Shown here piece after piece: positions 7,968 to 16,595 of a stretch of 64,000 nucleotides of DNA. Positions within the stretch are counted from its first letter, which is position 1. The number at the start of each line of letters is the position of its first letter. A model generated the notes under the pieces. It was not told the origin of the DNA and searched no databases. It saw nothing but the letters and a program-made list of their open reading frames with translations. The stretch comes from Oscillospiraceae bacterium. GTDB lineage: Bacteria > Bacillota > Clostridia > Oscillospirales > Oscillospiraceae. The stretch is taken from NCBI GenBank assembly GCA_022793685.1, contig JAAWDI010000011.1:121052-185051 (forward strand). Direction: 5' to 3'. The position numbers were made by a program, and so were the translations under genes.

Positions 7968-8915
7968 TTATCGTTTCAGCGCCAGCGCTTCCGCCGCCTT
8001 CTCCGCAATGGCGGCAGGCGTAAGGTTAAACGCCTCCAGCACCGCCTGTGCCTTGCCGCTGCGCCCGAATTCATCGTTGACGCCGTGGCGCACCACCGGC
8101 ACGGGGCACACGCCGGAGAGGTATTCGCACACAGCGGCGCCCAGTCCGCCGATGACGTTGTGCTCCTCCGTGGTGACGATGCACCGGGTCTCCTTTGCGG
8201 CCTTCAGCAAAAGCGCCTCGTCCAGCGGCTTGATGGTGTGGAAATCCAGCACCCGCGCGTCCACGCCCTGCTCCTGCAAAAGCTCTGCCGCCTGCATGGC
8301 CATCTGCACCATCATGCCGGTGGCCACAATGGTCACGTCGCTGCCGTCCCGCAGGGTGACGCCCTTGCCAAGCTCGAACTTGTAGCCGGGGACTTCGTCG
8401 GTGACAGAGTCCACCGCCAAGCGGCCGAGGCGCATATAGGCGGGGCCATCATAGTCCAGCAGAGCCTTGACCGCCAGCCGCATCTCTGGCCCGTCGCAGG
8501 GGGAGAGCACCAGCATTCCGGGGATGGCCCGCATGATGGCGTAATCCTCAATGCACTGGTGGGTAGCGCCGTCCTCGCCCACGCTCAGGCCGCCGTGAGA
8601 GCCGACCACCTTCACGTTCAGGCGGGGATAGGCGATGGAGTTGCGCACCTGCTCCCACGCCCGCCCGGCGGCGAACATGGCAAAGGTGTTGCAGAAGGGC
8701 TTTTTCCCGCAGGCGGCCAGTCCGGCGGCCACGCCGGTCATATTGGCCTCCGCGATGCCCATGTTGAAGAACCGCTTCGGGTGGGCCTTGGCGAAGCCCT
8801 TGGTCATGGTGGAGCCGGAGAGGTCGGCGTCCAGCACCACCAACTCAGGGTATTCCTCCGCCAGCGCCACCAGCGCCTCGCCGTAAGCGGCTCGGGTCGC
8901 GATAGTTTCGCTCAT
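7968..8915 (-). CDS. Transketolase, C-terminal subunit
   Basis: A 315-aa subunit carrying the pyrimidine-binding and C-terminal domains of transketolase (non-oxidative pentose phosphate pathway: two-carbon transfer between ketose and aldose phosphates). Recognisable stretches are ELVVLDADLSGSTMTKGFA, FFNMGIAEANMTGVAAGLA and GSHGGLSVGEDGATHQCIED. Clostridia often split transketolase into two genes, and the N-terminal subunit ends one base upstream of this start (8917), so the two are translationally coupled. Length fits the split type (about 310 aa). Confidence 0.93.
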   Translation of the reverse strand: MSETIATRAAYGEALVALAEEYPELVVLDADLSGSTMTKGFAKAHPKRFFNMGIAEANMTGVAAGLAACGKKPFCNTFAMFAAGRAWEQVRNSIAYPRLNVKVVGSHGGLSVGEDGATHQCIEDYAIMRAIPGMLVLSPCDGPEMRLAVKALLDYDGPAYMRLGRLAVDSVTDEVPGYKFELGKGVTLRDGSDVTIVATGMMVQMAMQAAELLQEQGVDARVLDFHTIKPLDEALLLKAAKETRCIVTTEEHNVIGGLGAAVCEYLSGVCPVPVVRHGVNDEFGRSGKAQAVLEAFNLTPAAIAEKAAEALALKR

Positions 8916-8916
8916 G

Positions 8917-9882
8917 TCATTTGCCCTCCCCGTTCAGCAGTGTGTATATTTTCCCGATGAGGTCGCCTGCTTTGTCCTTTACGTCCCCGGCCACGCTGCC
9001 GGTGAAGCTCTTGAACTCCTCCCATTTGAGGCCGGCCCACTCCACGCCGTCGTCCTTCAGGGTGACGAGCAGTTCTCCCATGGCCTGCTTATACTGCTCG
9101 TCATTGGGGGCCTTGCCGTGCCAGCCTGGGTCGTTCTCCATAAAGGAAACGCCCTTTCCCTTCACCGTTTTGGCCAGCAGGACGGTGGGCCTGCCCTTTG
9201 CCGCCGCGGCCTCTGCAAAGGCGGCGGACAGCGCCTCATAGTCGTGGCCGTCCACCTTGATAACGTTCCAGCCGAAGGAGGAGAACTTCTCGTCCAGCGG
9301 CTCGGACGGCATCACGTCGGCGGTTTTGCCGTCGATTTGCAGGCCGTTCACGTCCACCACGGCGCAGAGGTTGTCAAGCTTGAACTTGGCAGCCGCCATA
9401 GCGGCCTCCCAAACCTGACCCTCCTCAATTTCGCCGTCGCCCAGCAGGGTATACACCCGATAGTCCTTGCTGTCGGTCTTGCCCGCCAGCGCCATGCCCA
9501 CGGCGGCGGACACGCCCTGTCCCAGGCTGCCGGTGGACATATCCACGCCCTTCACATGGCGCATTTCGGCGTGGCCGGACATATGGCCGTCAATGCGGCG
9601 GAACTGGCCCAGATTGGTGACGGGGAAGTAACCCCGCAGGGCCAAAATGGGGTAGAGCGCGGGGGTACAGTGGCCCTTGGACAGCACGAAGCGGTCGCGG
9701 CCAGGGTCGTCCGGCTTTTTGGGGTCGATGTGCATCACGTCAAAATAGAGGGTGGTCAAAATATCCATGGCGGACAGGGAGCCGCCCGGATGGCCGGAGG
9801 CCGCCCGGTGCACCATATCCACCGCCAGCAGCCGCCCCTTGGCCGCCGCCACCGCAAGGGCTTGGAGTTTTGTCTTCTCCAT
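8917..9882 (-). CDS. Transketolase, N-terminal subunit
   Basis: A 321-aa subunit with the thiamine diphosphate and Mg2+ binding domain. Visible family motifs include HRAASGHPGGSLSAMD near residue 25, SKGHCTPALYP, STGSLGQGVSAAVGMALAG, and the cofactor motif LLGDGEIEEGQVWEA near residues 148-162 continuing to VDVNGLQIDG. It pairs with the gene directly behind it to form a heterotetrameric enzyme. Start 9882 follows GAAAGGAAGG. Only 38 bp separate it from glyS upstream, so a shared transcript is possible. Confidence 0.93.
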   Translation of the reverse strand: MEKTKLQALAVAAAKGRLLAVDMVHRAASGHPGGSLSAMDILTTLYFDVMHIDPKKPDDPGRDRFVLSKGHCTPALYPILALRGYFPVTNLGQFRRIDGHMSGHAEMRHVKGVDMSTGSLGQGVSAAVGMALAGKTDSKDYRVYTLLGDGEIEEGQVWEAAMAAAKFKLDNLCAVVDVNGLQIDGKTADVMPSEPLDEKFSSFGWNVIKVDGHDYEALSAAFAEAAAAKGRPTVLLAKTVKGKGVSFMENDPGWHGKAPNDEQYKQAMGELLVTLKDDGVEWAGLKWEEFKSFTGSVAGDVKDKAGDLIGKIYTLLNGEGK

Positions 9883-9920
9883 TGGGTCGCCTTCCTTTCT
9901 CTCTTCTCTTTAGAAATACC

Positions 9921-11363
9921 TTAAAATACCACGCGCTCACGCAGGTACTGCTTTACCTCCGCGATGGGCAGGCGCACCTGCTCCATGCTGTCCCGCTCCC
10001 GAATTGTGACGCAGTTGTCCGCCGGAGTACCCTTTTCCGCGTCGCCCACGGTGTCAAAGTCGAAGGTGATGCAGTAGGGGGTGCCGATTTCGTCCTGACG
10101 GCGGTACCGCTTGCCGATGGAACCGGTTTCGTCATAGTCCACCATAAACTCCTTGGACAGCTCCTGATACAACTCCATGGCGGGGCCGGTGAGCACCTCC
10201 TTCTTGGACAGGGGCAGAATGGCCGCCTTGAAGGGGGCCAGCGCCGGATGGAACCGCAGCACCACACGCACGTCGTCGTTGCCCTTCTTGTCCTGTCCCA
10301 CCACCTCTTCGTCATAGGCGTCCGCCAGGAAGGCAAGGAAGGAACGCTCTACGCCCAGGGACGGCTCGATGACATAGGGGATATAATGCTCGTTCTTCTC
10401 CTGGTCAAAGTAAGTCAGGTCGCGGCCGGAGGCCTCCTGATGCTGGGTCAGGTCGTAATTGGTGCGGTCTGCAATACCCCACAGCTCGCCCCAGCCGAAG
10501 GGAAAGAGGAACTCAAAGTCGGTGGTGGCCTTGGAGTAGAAGCTCAGCTCCTCCGGGTCGTGGTCGCGCAGGCGCAGGTTCTCCTCCTTCATGCCGAGGG
10601 AGAGCAGCCAGTCCCGACAGAAGGAGCGCCAGTAGCCGAACCACTCCAAGTCGGTGTCCGGCTCGCAGAAGAACTCCAGCTCCATCTGCTCGAATTCACG
10701 CACCCGGAAAATGAAGTTTCCGGGGGTTATCTCATTGCGGAAGCTCTTGCCAATCTGGCCGATGCCGAAGGGCAGCTTTTTGCGGGTGGTGCGCTGAACG
10801 TTTGCAAAGTTGACAAAGATGCCCTGGGCTGTTTCCGGACGCAGATACACCGTGTTCTTCGCGTCCTCCGTAACGCCCTGAAAGGTCTTGAACATCAGGT
10901 TAAACTGGCGGATGTCGGTGAAGTTGTGCTTGCCGCAGGTGGGGCAGGGGATATTGTTCTCCTCCACAAAGGCCTTCAGCTCCTCCTGAGAGAACGCGTC
11001 CACCGGCTTGGGCAAAGCCACGCCGTTTTGCTCCGCCCAGTCCTCAATGAGCTTGTCGGCACGGAAGCGCTCGTGACATTCCCTGCAGTCCATCAGCGGG
11101 TCGGAAAACCCGCCCAGATGGCCGGAGGCCACCCATGTCTGGGGGTTCATCAGGATGGCGGCGTCCAGTCCCACGTTGTAGGGGTTTTCCTGCACAAACT
11201 TCTTCCACCATGCCCGCTTGATGTTGTTCTTCAGCTCTGCGCCCAGGGGGCCGTAGTCCCATGTGTTGGCCAGTCCGCCGTAGATTTCGCTTCCGGCGTA
11301 GACAAAGCCGCGCCCTTTGCACAGGGCCACCAGTTTTTCCATGCTTTTTTCTTGATTCTTCAT
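9921..11363 (-). CDS. glyS: Glycyl-tRNA synthetase (single-chain class II)
   Basis: A 480-aa alpha2-type glycyl-tRNA synthetase. Class II signatures are clear: GYVYAG-type start ([26 protein letters not shown]), motif 2 region [30 protein letters not shown], and the motif 3 region [12 protein letters not shown]. The start at 11363 ([10 protein letters not shown]) has GGAG seven bases upstream; the frame stays open 17 codons further but lacks a ribosome site there. A promoter lies upstream, and the leader can form a 7-bp hairpin (11382-11400). There is no T-box motif, which is common for this gene in Firmicutes. Confidence 0.97.
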   Translation of the reverse strand: MKNQEKSMEKLVALCKGRGFVYAGSEIYGGLANTWDYGPLGAELKNNIKRAWWKKFVQENPYNVGLDAAILMNPQTWVASGHLGGFSDPLMDCRECHERFRADKLIEDWAEQNGVALPKPVDAFSQEELKAFVEENNIPCPTCGKHNFTDIRQFNLMFKTFQGVTEDAKNTVYLRPETAQGIFVNFANVQRTTRKKLPFGIGQIGKSFRNEITPGNFIFRVREFEQMELEFFCEPDTDLEWFGYWRSFCRDWLLSLGMKEENLRLRDHDPEELSFYSKATTDFEFLFPFGWGELWGIADRTNYDLTQHQEASGRDLTYFDQEKNEHYIPYVIEPSLGVERSFLAFLADAYDEEVVGQDKKGNDDVRVVLRFHPALAPFKAAILPLSKKEVLTGPAMELYQELSKEFMVDYDETGSIGKRYRRQDEIGTPYCITFDFDTVGDAEKGTPADNCVTIRERDSMEQVRLPIAEVKQYLRERVVF

Positions 11364-11420
11364 CCCACAAGCTCCTATCCGCCCGCGCTGGCTGCGCGGG
11401 ACATAAAAATACATTATTTT

Positions 11421-11448
11421 ATTATATACGACGCAACCTGATTGTCAA
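11421..11448 (-). promoter_or_regulatory. Promoter of glyS
   Basis: Minus-strand TTGACA (11443-11448) and TATAAT (11421-11426), both consensus, with a 16-bp spacer. Confidence 0.8.
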
Positions 11449-11462
11449 CGGCGGAAGCGCTC

Positions 11463-11903
11463 TCACCCTTTATATTTCTGGCTCTCCGCCACCGCCAGCT
11501 CGTCGCAGCGATTGTTATAGGGATTTTCCGCGTGGCCCTTGACCCAGTGATAACGCATCTCATGCCCATCGCACAGGGTGAGCAGCCTGTCCCACAGGTC
11601 GGGATTGAGGGCGGGCTTCTTGTCGCTCTTCACCCAGCCCTTGGCTTTCCAGCCTTTGGCCCAGCCCTTTTGCAAGCCGTCGATGACATACTTGGAATCC
11701 GACCACAGTTCCACCACGCATCGCTCTTTCAAGGCGGACAGTGCCGCAATAACGGCGGTCAGCTCCATGCGGTTGTTGGTAGTTTCGGCCTTGCCGCCGC
11801 TCAATTCCCGCTTGTGGGAGCCATACATTAAAATAGCGCCCCAGCCGCCGGGGCCTGGATTGCCGGAGCACGCTCCATCCGTGTAAATTGTTACCGTTTT
11901 CAT
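11463..11903 (-). CDS. rnhA: Ribonuclease HI
   Basis: A 146-aa endonuclease that cuts RNA in RNA-DNA hybrids. The catalytic carboxylates are in place: D in [15 protein letters not shown] in [13 protein letters not shown] in [11 protein letters not shown], and the late D in NNRCDELA, as well as the histidine loop [10 protein letters not shown]. Start ATG 11903 is preferred over GTG 11909 because GGAGGG is six to seven bases before it. A possible extended -10 (TG-N-TATACT, 11933-11938) is present on the minus strand. It is divergent from the SOS-controlled gene at 12129 and shares its ~225-bp upstream region. Confidence 0.95.
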   Translation of the reverse strand: MKTVTIYTDGACSGNPGPGGWGAILMYGSHKRELSGGKAETTNNRMELTAVIAALSALKERCVVELWSDSKYVIDGLQKGWAKGWKAKGWVKSDKKPALNPDLWDRLLTLCDGHEMRYHWVKGHAENPYNNRCDELAVAESQKYKG

Positions 11904-11983
11904 AAGCACTCCCTCCGGGGTCTTTTTATATCAGTATAACATAGGGCGCCTGCCAAAAAAACGAAAATTTTTGAAAAAAGGGC

Positions 11984-12012
11984 TTGCATTTATCGAACAT
12001 ATGTTGTATAGT
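11984..12012 (+). promoter_or_regulatory. SOS-type promoter
   Basis: TTGCAT (11984-11989) and TATAGT (12007-12012) with an exact 17-bp spacer. One LexA box fills the spacer into the -10, and a second starts six bases after the -10. Confidence 0.75.
11994..12007 (+). promoter_or_regulatory. LexA box 1
   Basis: CGAACATATGTTGT matches the Gram-positive LexA/DinR operator CGAAC-N4-GTTCG at eight of ten fixed positions and lies between -35 and -10, where bound LexA would block RNA polymerase. Confidence 0.75.
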
Positions 12013-12017
12013 GTGGT

Positions 12018-12031
12018 CGAACAAGAGTTCT
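12018..12031 (+). promoter_or_regulatory. LexA box 2
   Basis: CGAACAAGAGTTCT matches CGAAC-N4-GTTCG at nine of ten fixed positions and covers the expected transcription start. Its centre is 24 bp from the first box, about two helical turns, so both would face the same side. Confidence 0.75.
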
Positions 12032-12128
12032 ATTAAACAAATTTTCGGTGTCCATCTGGCTTATTTGTCCGGTTTATGGGACTTCACTTCCGGTAAACTG
12101 AGGACAAAACCAAACAGGAGGGACGTTT

Positions 12129-12449
12129 ATGCAGACTTTATATTTTACCACCCGTAATTTTGTGCGCAGCGAGGGCAATGTGGTGGACCTTGCCGAATAC
12201 CGCCGCCGCCTGCGGCTGTGCAGCGGCTATACCGGTACGGTGGAGGCAGACAATGTGTGCTGGGACGCGGACTATGATGAACTGGAGTGGGATGCTTTTC
12301 CAGCGGAGGAAGCTCCCACCCCCGTCCCCATGCGCCGTAAGCACAAAAGCGCCGGCTTTTTCGCCCTTTCAAACTTACCTGAGCTGTGCGCTACCTTGGC
12401 GGTCATTGTGATGGCGGTGGCGGTGGTTATTCGTTTTATTCAGCTGTAA
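12129..12449 (+). CDS. SOS-controlled small membrane protein, possible cell-division inhibitor
   Basis: A 106-aa protein with a soluble N-terminal part, a basic patch (MRRKHK, about residues 68-73) and one membrane segment close to the C-terminus (about residues 84-103), so the N-terminus should be cytoplasmic. The N-terminal part holds VVDLAEYRRRL and an acidic central region. Two LexA boxes overlap its promoter and its leader forms a stem (12064-12070 with 12102-12108) just before the AGGAGG ribosome site. Size, one membrane pass and tight LexA control recall the YneA/SidA/ChiZ class of SOS division inhibitors, but there is no LysM domain and no similarity I recognise. The function is inference; the SOS control is read from sequence. 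Confidence 0.75.
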   Translation: MQTLYFTTRNFVRSEGNVVDLAEYRRRLRLCSGYTGTVEADNVCWDADYDELEWDAFPAEEAPTPVPMRRKHKSAGFFALSNLPELCATLAVIVMAVAVVIRFIQL

Positions 12450-12467
12450 ACAAGCAACGGCATAAGT

Positions 12468-12498
12468 GAGGCATGGTCTTTGTACCATGCCTCTTTTT
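12468..12498 (+). terminator. Terminator of the SOS gene
   Basis: GAGGCATGGT (12468-12477) pairs with ACCATGCCTC (12484-12493), followed by TTTTT. It is 18 bp after the stop and isolates the gene as a single transcription unit. Confidence 0.9.
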
Positions 12499-12530
12499 CT
12501 GTTTGGAGAAGGCTGGCAGAAAATCCACCC

Positions 12531-12559
12531 TTGACGAATCTTGGAAAAGTGTGTATCAT
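12531..12559 (+). promoter_or_regulatory. Promoter of the M23 peptidase gene
   Basis: TTGACG (12531-12536) and TATCAT (12554-12559), 17-bp spacer, about 78 bp before the start codon. Confidence 0.65.
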
Positions 12560-12636
12560 ACTTTTGTAACCATTTGTAATCTTTATTTATTTTTCTGTCA
12601 CTTTTACCTTTGCAGCTTTCGGAGGTGTCCCCTCTT

Positions 12637-14124
12637 ATGAACGATATACTTCGGCGGATTCGCCGCATTCCTGTTCCGGCGACAGAGCCGCCTGTGGAAC
12701 CGCCCGACGGCGCCGCGCTCCCCCACAACCGTTGGCAGGAGCTGCGGCGCACCCTTCGCAGCCTGTTCCACCGCTTCTACAATTTCGCCACCGACCGGCC
12801 TTTGATGGCCCCGCTTCCGTTTTTGGCGGTAGCCGGCCTCATCGCTTTGGTGCTGGTGCTTACCACCATCTATACCTTCGGTTATGTGGTGGTGGTGGAC
12901 GGCGTTTCCGTCGGCTCCGTTCAGGAGGAAACCACCTTTGAAACGGTGGTTGACCGGGTGGAGCGCCGGGCGACCAGCATCCTCGGCTATGACTATACCT
13001 TTAACGGCTCTGTTTCCTATGACCGGGCGCTCATTCAAAAGAGCGCCCTCTCCACCGGCGTTTCGCTGGAGAACTATGTGTTCGACCAAATCGGCGAGGT
13101 CATGAAAAGCTATGTGCTCACCGTGGGCGGGCAGAGCGTAGGCGCCGCACAGGAGCGGGTCGGACTGGATGAACTGCTGGAATCCTTAAAAGCCAAATAT
13201 GTCAACGCCAACACTAAGTCTGCGGAATTTGTGGAGGACGTGTCCATCACCTATCAGTACACCTCCTCTGATTTGGAACAGAGTCTTGACACCATCGCTG
13301 CCGCTCTCACCGCCAACACCACCGGCGACACCACCTATACGGTGGTGAAGGGCGACACTTACAGCACCATCGCCTACCGCAACAATATGTCCACCTCGGA
13401 GCTGATGGCCCTCAATCCGCAGGCGTCCCTCGACAGGCTGATGATAGGCGACGTTCTCACGGTGAAAAAAGAGATTCCCTTCCTGTCTGTGCAGACGGTG
13501 GACGCCGTTACCTATACGCAGGAAATTCCCTGTCCAGTGGAGACAAGAGAGGACAGCTCCATGTACACCGGCCAGACCAAGGTCATCACAGAGGGCGTAA
13601 AGGGCGAGGCGCAGGTCACCGCCGATGTGACCTACCTGAACGGCGTGGAGCAAAGCCGTGCCGTCACCTCTACCACGACGCTGCGGGAGCCGACCACCCG
13701 CGTGGTGGCCAAGGGCACCAAGGAACGGCCTAAGACTGCACCATCCGGCACCTTCCGTTGGCCGCTCTCCGGGCGCGTCACCTCAAATTTCGGTTACCGC
13801 ACCATTTTCGGCAGCCGCAGCTTCCACTCCGGACTGGACATTGCCGCCCCCTATGGCACCCCCATTGTGGCGTCGGACGGCGGTACCGTCACCTTCTCCG
13901 GCTATAAGGGCTCTTACGGCAATCTCATCATCATCAGCCACGGCAACGGCGTGGAGACCTATTACGCCCACTGCTCGTCTCTCTCGGTCAGCAGCGGTAC
14001 AAAGGTCTATAAGGGACAAACCATCGCCAAGGTGGGGCGCACCGGTCGGGCAACCGGCAACCACTGCCATTTTTCCATTGTTATCAATGGCAACTTCGTC
14101 AACCCCCGCTCTTACCTGAAATAA
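12637..14124 (+). CDS. Membrane-anchored LysM/G5/M23 cell-wall endopeptidase
   Basis: A 495-aa peptidoglycan hydrolase. Order of parts: basic cytoplasmic N-terminus, one membrane segment (about residues 64-86), a ~120-residue linker domain, a LysM domain (TYTVVKGDTYSTIAYRNNMS, about 235-280), a G5 domain (about 285-365) and a C-terminal LytM/M23 metallopeptidase. The zinc and catalytic residues are present: H397 and D401 in HSGLD and H476/H478 in NHCHFSI, so it should be active. The start at 12637 was chosen because GGAGGTG lies nine bases upstream; an in-frame TTG further upstream precedes that site. It probably cuts peptide cross-links during growth or sporulation. Confidence 0.92.
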   Translation: MNDILRRIRRIPVPATEPPVEPPDGAALPHNRWQELRRTLRSLFHRFYNFATDRPLMAPLPFLAVAGLIALVLVLTTIYTFGYVVVVDGVSVGSVQEETTFETVVDRVERRATSILGYDYTFNGSVSYDRALIQKSALSTGVSLENYVFDQIGEVMKSYVLTVGGQSVGAAQERVGLDELLESLKAKYVNANTKSAEFVEDVSITYQYTSSDLEQSLDTIAAALTANTTGDTTYTVVKGDTYSTIAYRNNMSTSELMALNPQASLDRLMIGDVLTVKKEIPFLSVQTVDAVTYTQEIPCPVETREDSSMYTGQTKVITEGVKGEAQVTADVTYLNGVEQSRAVTSTTTLREPTTRVVAKGTKERPKTAPSGTFRWPLSGRVTSNFGYRTIFGSRSFHSGLDIAAPYGTPIVASDGGTVTFSGYKGSYGNLIIISHGNGVETYYAHCSSLSVSSGTKVYKGQTIAKVGRTGRATGNHCHFSIVINGNFVNPRSYLK

Positions 14125-14126
14125 TT

Positions 14127-14166
14127 AAAAGCGGAGAACGCACAAACGGCGTTCTCCGCTTTTTTC
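14127..14166. terminator. Bidirectional terminator between the M23 gene and gpr
   Basis: GCGGAGAACG (14131-14140) pairs with CGTTCTCCGC (14150-14159), flanked by A and T runs on both sides, between two converging genes. Confidence 0.9.
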
Positions 14167-15067
14167 AGGAAAGGAACATTTCCACGTCCTCCAAGGTCAG
14201 GCTCTCCTGTAAGGCAAGGTCGATGCCATAGCCAATAACCTTGGCCATGTCGGCCACTCTTGCGTCAATGTCCTTTGGGGTTACAATCAGGTCGCCTCCT
14301 TTGCCCCGGAGGGTTTCCGGTTCCACTTCCGCCTGGCCGCTCTCCGATACGATGTCTGCCGCAATGGTGGAGGCGTCTATCACCGTCGGCACCCCCACCG
14401 CCACCACCGGAACCCCCAACGACGCCCGGTCCAAAGCCGTCCGGCGGTTTCCGATTCCTGAGCCGGGGGAAATACCGGTGTTGGAAAGCTGCACGGTACT
14501 GCACAGCCGCTCAACCGCGCGGGCACATAAAGCGTCCACCGCAATCACGCAGGCAGGGGAGAGCTTTTTCGTCACAGCGCCCACCAGCTCGCCGCTCTCT
14601 ACGCCGGTGGTGCCAAGCACCCCCGCCGCCATCGCCGCCACTGGGCGAAACTGGCCGAACTGTTCCGGCAGCTGCTCCACCAGATGGCGTGTGACCAGGG
14701 TGTGGTCTGTAACCATGGGGCCGACGGCGTCCGGTGTGATGGCCCGGTTGCCCAGCCCCGCCACCAGCACGCAGTCGCCGGAGGAGAGGGGAGGCAAAAC
14801 CGCTTTCAGCTCCTCGGCCACGGCCCGCGCCGCCCGCGGAAAGGCGTCCTCCTCCCGTCGGGCCAGTCCGGAAAGCTCTACCGTCACATATTTGCCCACC
14901 GGCTTGCCCAAAGCCTCGGCCCCCGTTTCATTCTCTACCACAACCTCGGTAACGTGGTAGCCCTCCCGCAGCCGCTCTTCGGCGTGAACTCCTTTCGCGT
15001 CGCTTCCGGAGGTTTCCCGGTAGAGGTCGCGGGCTTCCAAGGCCAAGTCTGTTCTTCTGTTTTCCAT
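14165..15067 (-). CDS. gpr: Germination (spore) protease GPR
   Basis: A 300-aa aspartic-type protease that degrades small acid-soluble proteins when spores germinate. The family start RRTDLALEARDL, the self-processing region, LVAGLGNRAITPDAVGPMV, HLVE-type segment and the conserved DALCARAVERLCSTVQLSNTGISPGSGIGNRR are all visible. Start at 15067 follows AGGAGGGG with seven bases; an eight-codon upstream extension would overlap that site. Length is somewhat shorter than the 370 aa of Bacillus, as usual in clostridia. Presence of gpr marks the organism as a spore former. A sigma-G-like promoter is upstream. Confidence 0.95.
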   Translation of the reverse strand: MENRRTDLALEARDLYRETSGSDAKGVHAEERLREGYHVTEVVVENETGAEALGKPVGKYVTVELSGLARREEDAFPRAARAVAEELKAVLPPLSSGDCVLVAGLGNRAITPDAVGPMVTDHTLVTRHLVEQLPEQFGQFRPVAAMAAGVLGTTGVESGELVGAVTKKLSPACVIAVDALCARAVERLCSTVQLSNTGISPGSGIGNRRTALDRASLGVPVVAVGVPTVIDASTIAADIVSESGQAEVEPETLRGKGGDLIVTPKDIDARVADMAKVIGYGIDLALQESLTLEDVEMFLS

Positions 15068-15095
15068 GGCGCACCCCTCCTTTTCACACAAGATA

Positions 15096-15126
15096 TAGTG
15101 TGCAAAAAAATTAGCACCTCTATTTT
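15096..15126 (-). promoter_or_regulatory. Candidate sigma-G promoter of gpr
   Basis: Minus-strand CACACTA (15096-15102) differs by one base from the sigma-G -10 CATACTA; AAAATA (15121-15126), 18 bp upstream, is a moderate -35. gpr belongs to the forespore regulon in other spore formers. Confidence 0.4.
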
Positions 15127-15178
15127 TTGCGTTTTATTTCCTCCTATCCAAAAAAGCAGGAAAAAAACCAAAAAAGTG

Positions 15179-15207
15179 TTGCAATTCTGGCATTCTGATG
15201 ATAAAAT
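15179..15207 (+). promoter_or_regulatory. Promoter of rpsT
   Basis: TTGCAA (15179-15184) and TAAAAT (15202-15207) with a 17-bp spacer. Confidence 0.65.
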
Positions 15208-15262
15208 GTATATCCGCACAGAATAGTTTATCTGCTAATACGAATCGGAGGAGGTGTTTGGT

Positions 15263-15526
15263 TTGCCGAATATTAAGTCTGCGAAGAAGCGCGTGCTAGT
15301 CAACGAGCGCAAGGCGTTGCGCAACAAGATGGAGAAGTCTGCGCTGAAGACTTCGCTGAAGAAGTTCGACGCCGCCGTGGCGGAAGGCAACCGCAGCGAG
15401 GCCGATGTCGCTTACAAGGCTGCGGTGAAGGCTGTGGACAAGGCCGCTGCAAAGGGTCTGATGCACAAGAACAACGCCGCGCACAAGAAGAGCCATATGA
15501 CCGTAAAGCTGAACAAGATTGGCTGA
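15263..15526 (+). CDS. rpsT: 30S ribosomal protein S20
   Basis: An 87-aa basic protein that binds 16S rRNA during early small-subunit assembly. The sequence PNIKSAKKRVLVNERKALRNK at the start and AAAKGLMHKNNAAHKKSHM near the end are family hallmarks. The start is TTG at 15263 with GGAGGAGG eight bases upstream; this gives the usual first residues, while the upstream GTG falls inside the ribosome site. S20 genes often use rare start codons, which in E. coli is tied to autogenous control. It is monocistronic with its own terminator. Confidence 0.96.
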   Translation: MPNIKSAKKRVLVNERKALRNKMEKSALKTSLKKFDAAVAEGNRSEADVAYKAAVKAVDKAAAKGLMHKNNAAHKKSHMTVKLNKIG

Positions 15527-15548
15527 ACCGTCTGAGGTCAAAACAGGA

Positions 15549-15576
15549 AAACCGTCTGCTATGCAGGCGGTTTTTT
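15549..15576 (+). terminator. Terminator of rpsT
   Basis: AACCGTCTGC and GCAGGCGGTT form a stem with a 3-base loop followed by a T run. Confidence 0.85.
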
Positions 15577-15659
15577 GCGTTCTCCCGCATCTGAAGGCAT
15601 AATCGCGGATTTTTTCCCCCATAGCCGCATACGCTGTGTGGGGAAGGAGGCGCAAGGCA

Positions 15660-16553
15660 ATGAAGGACGGCATTTGGAACGCCAAACCGGTGGTTTTCAT
15701 TCGGGAATATGTGGAGCTGGTTCTGGAAAAACGGCTGTTTACCTCCGCCGGTGCGCTGGCTTATTTTCTTATTCTTTCGGTCTTTCCCATGCTCATCTGT
15801 GTCAACGGTCTCATCAGCGTGCTCGATTTGGACTTGCAATCCCTGCTTCAGGCGGCGGCTCCTTTTCTGCCGGAGGCAGGCCTTGTCCTTCTGGACGATT
15901 ACGTGGATTACATCTCCGGCAATCCGTCCCCCGGCCTCTTTTGGGCCGGACTTGTGGGCGTGTTTTTTTCCGCCTCCGCCGCCTTTCGCCAGCTTCTTGC
16001 AGTGGTGGACGACCTTTACGGCCACCGCCGGTTCCGCGGCGTGCGCCGCTGGGCGGTGAGCGTGGCCTGCTCTGCGCTTTTGTTGGTAACGGTCTATTGC
16101 TCTGTTTTTGTATTGTTTACCGGAGGTTGGTTCCTCCATACCGTGGCAGGCCTTTTCCCGGGCAGACCGATGCCGTGGAGTTGGACGTGGCTCCGGTTTC
16201 CGGTGCTTTTCTGCTTCCTGCTGTCCTTTGTGCTGGTGGTGTACCGTTTGGCCGCCCTGCCTGACCGGCGACTGAACACCAAGGTGCGCCCGCCGCTCTT
16301 TTCCGGCGCGGTACCCGCTACGCTGGCGCTCGTCATTGCCTCTGTATTCTTCTCCCTGTTTTTGGAGCGCTCCTCCCGTTATTCTCTGGTTTACGGCTCG
16401 TTGGCGTCGGTCATTATTCTGTTCGTCTGGCTGTACCTGTGCGGCTGCATCCTTGTCTTGGGGGCCGCCTTTAACTGCGTGCTCTACCGGCGGAGGGAAT
16501 TCGGCCCTGTTTCCTTAGCAAAGCAACATTCACAGGATGACAAAATCACATAA
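15660..16553 (+). CDS. YihY/BrkB-family inner-membrane protein
   Basis: A 297-aa polytopic membrane protein with about six hydrophobic segments. Family features are the early FTSAGALAYFLILSVFPMLI stretch, followed by a soluble loop and the C-terminal YGSLASVIILFVWLYLCGCILVLGAAFN helix pair. YihY/BrkB proteins were long called RNase BN in error; their role is still not settled. Start at 15660 has GAAGGAGG nine bases before it; an eight-codon upstream extension lacks one. It stands alone downstream of rpsT, and its last bases overlap the promoter of the next gene. Confidence 0.88.
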   Translation: MKDGIWNAKPVVFIREYVELVLEKRLFTSAGALAYFLILSVFPMLICVNGLISVLDLDLQSLLQAAAPFLPEAGLVLLDDYVDYISGNPSPGLFWAGLVGVFFSASAAFRQLLAVVDDLYGHRRFRGVRRWAVSVACSALLLVTVYCSVFVLFTGGWFLHTVAGLFPGRPMPWSWTWLRFPVLFCFLLSFVLVVYRLAALPDRRLNTKVRPPLFSGAVPATLALVIASVFFSLFLERSSRYSLVYGSLASVIILFVWLYLCGCILVLGAAFNCVLYRRREFGPVSLAKQHSQDDKIT

Positions 16554-16565
16554 ATATGTTATACT
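16537..16565 (+). promoter_or_regulatory. Promoter and possible operator of the restriction-modification gene
   Basis: ATGACA (16537-16542) and TATACT (16560-16565), spacer 17. An inverted repeat, ATATGTT (16554-16560) and AACATAT (16573-16579), straddles the -10 and could be an operator. Confidence 0.55.
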
Positions 16566-16595
16566 TTCTTTAAACATATACAAAAGGAGCACAAA

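Noticed and set aside
12129..12449. Calling the SOS-controlled gene yneA
   Set aside because: No LysM domain, membrane segment at the wrong end, and no lexA next to it; only the control and general size agree.
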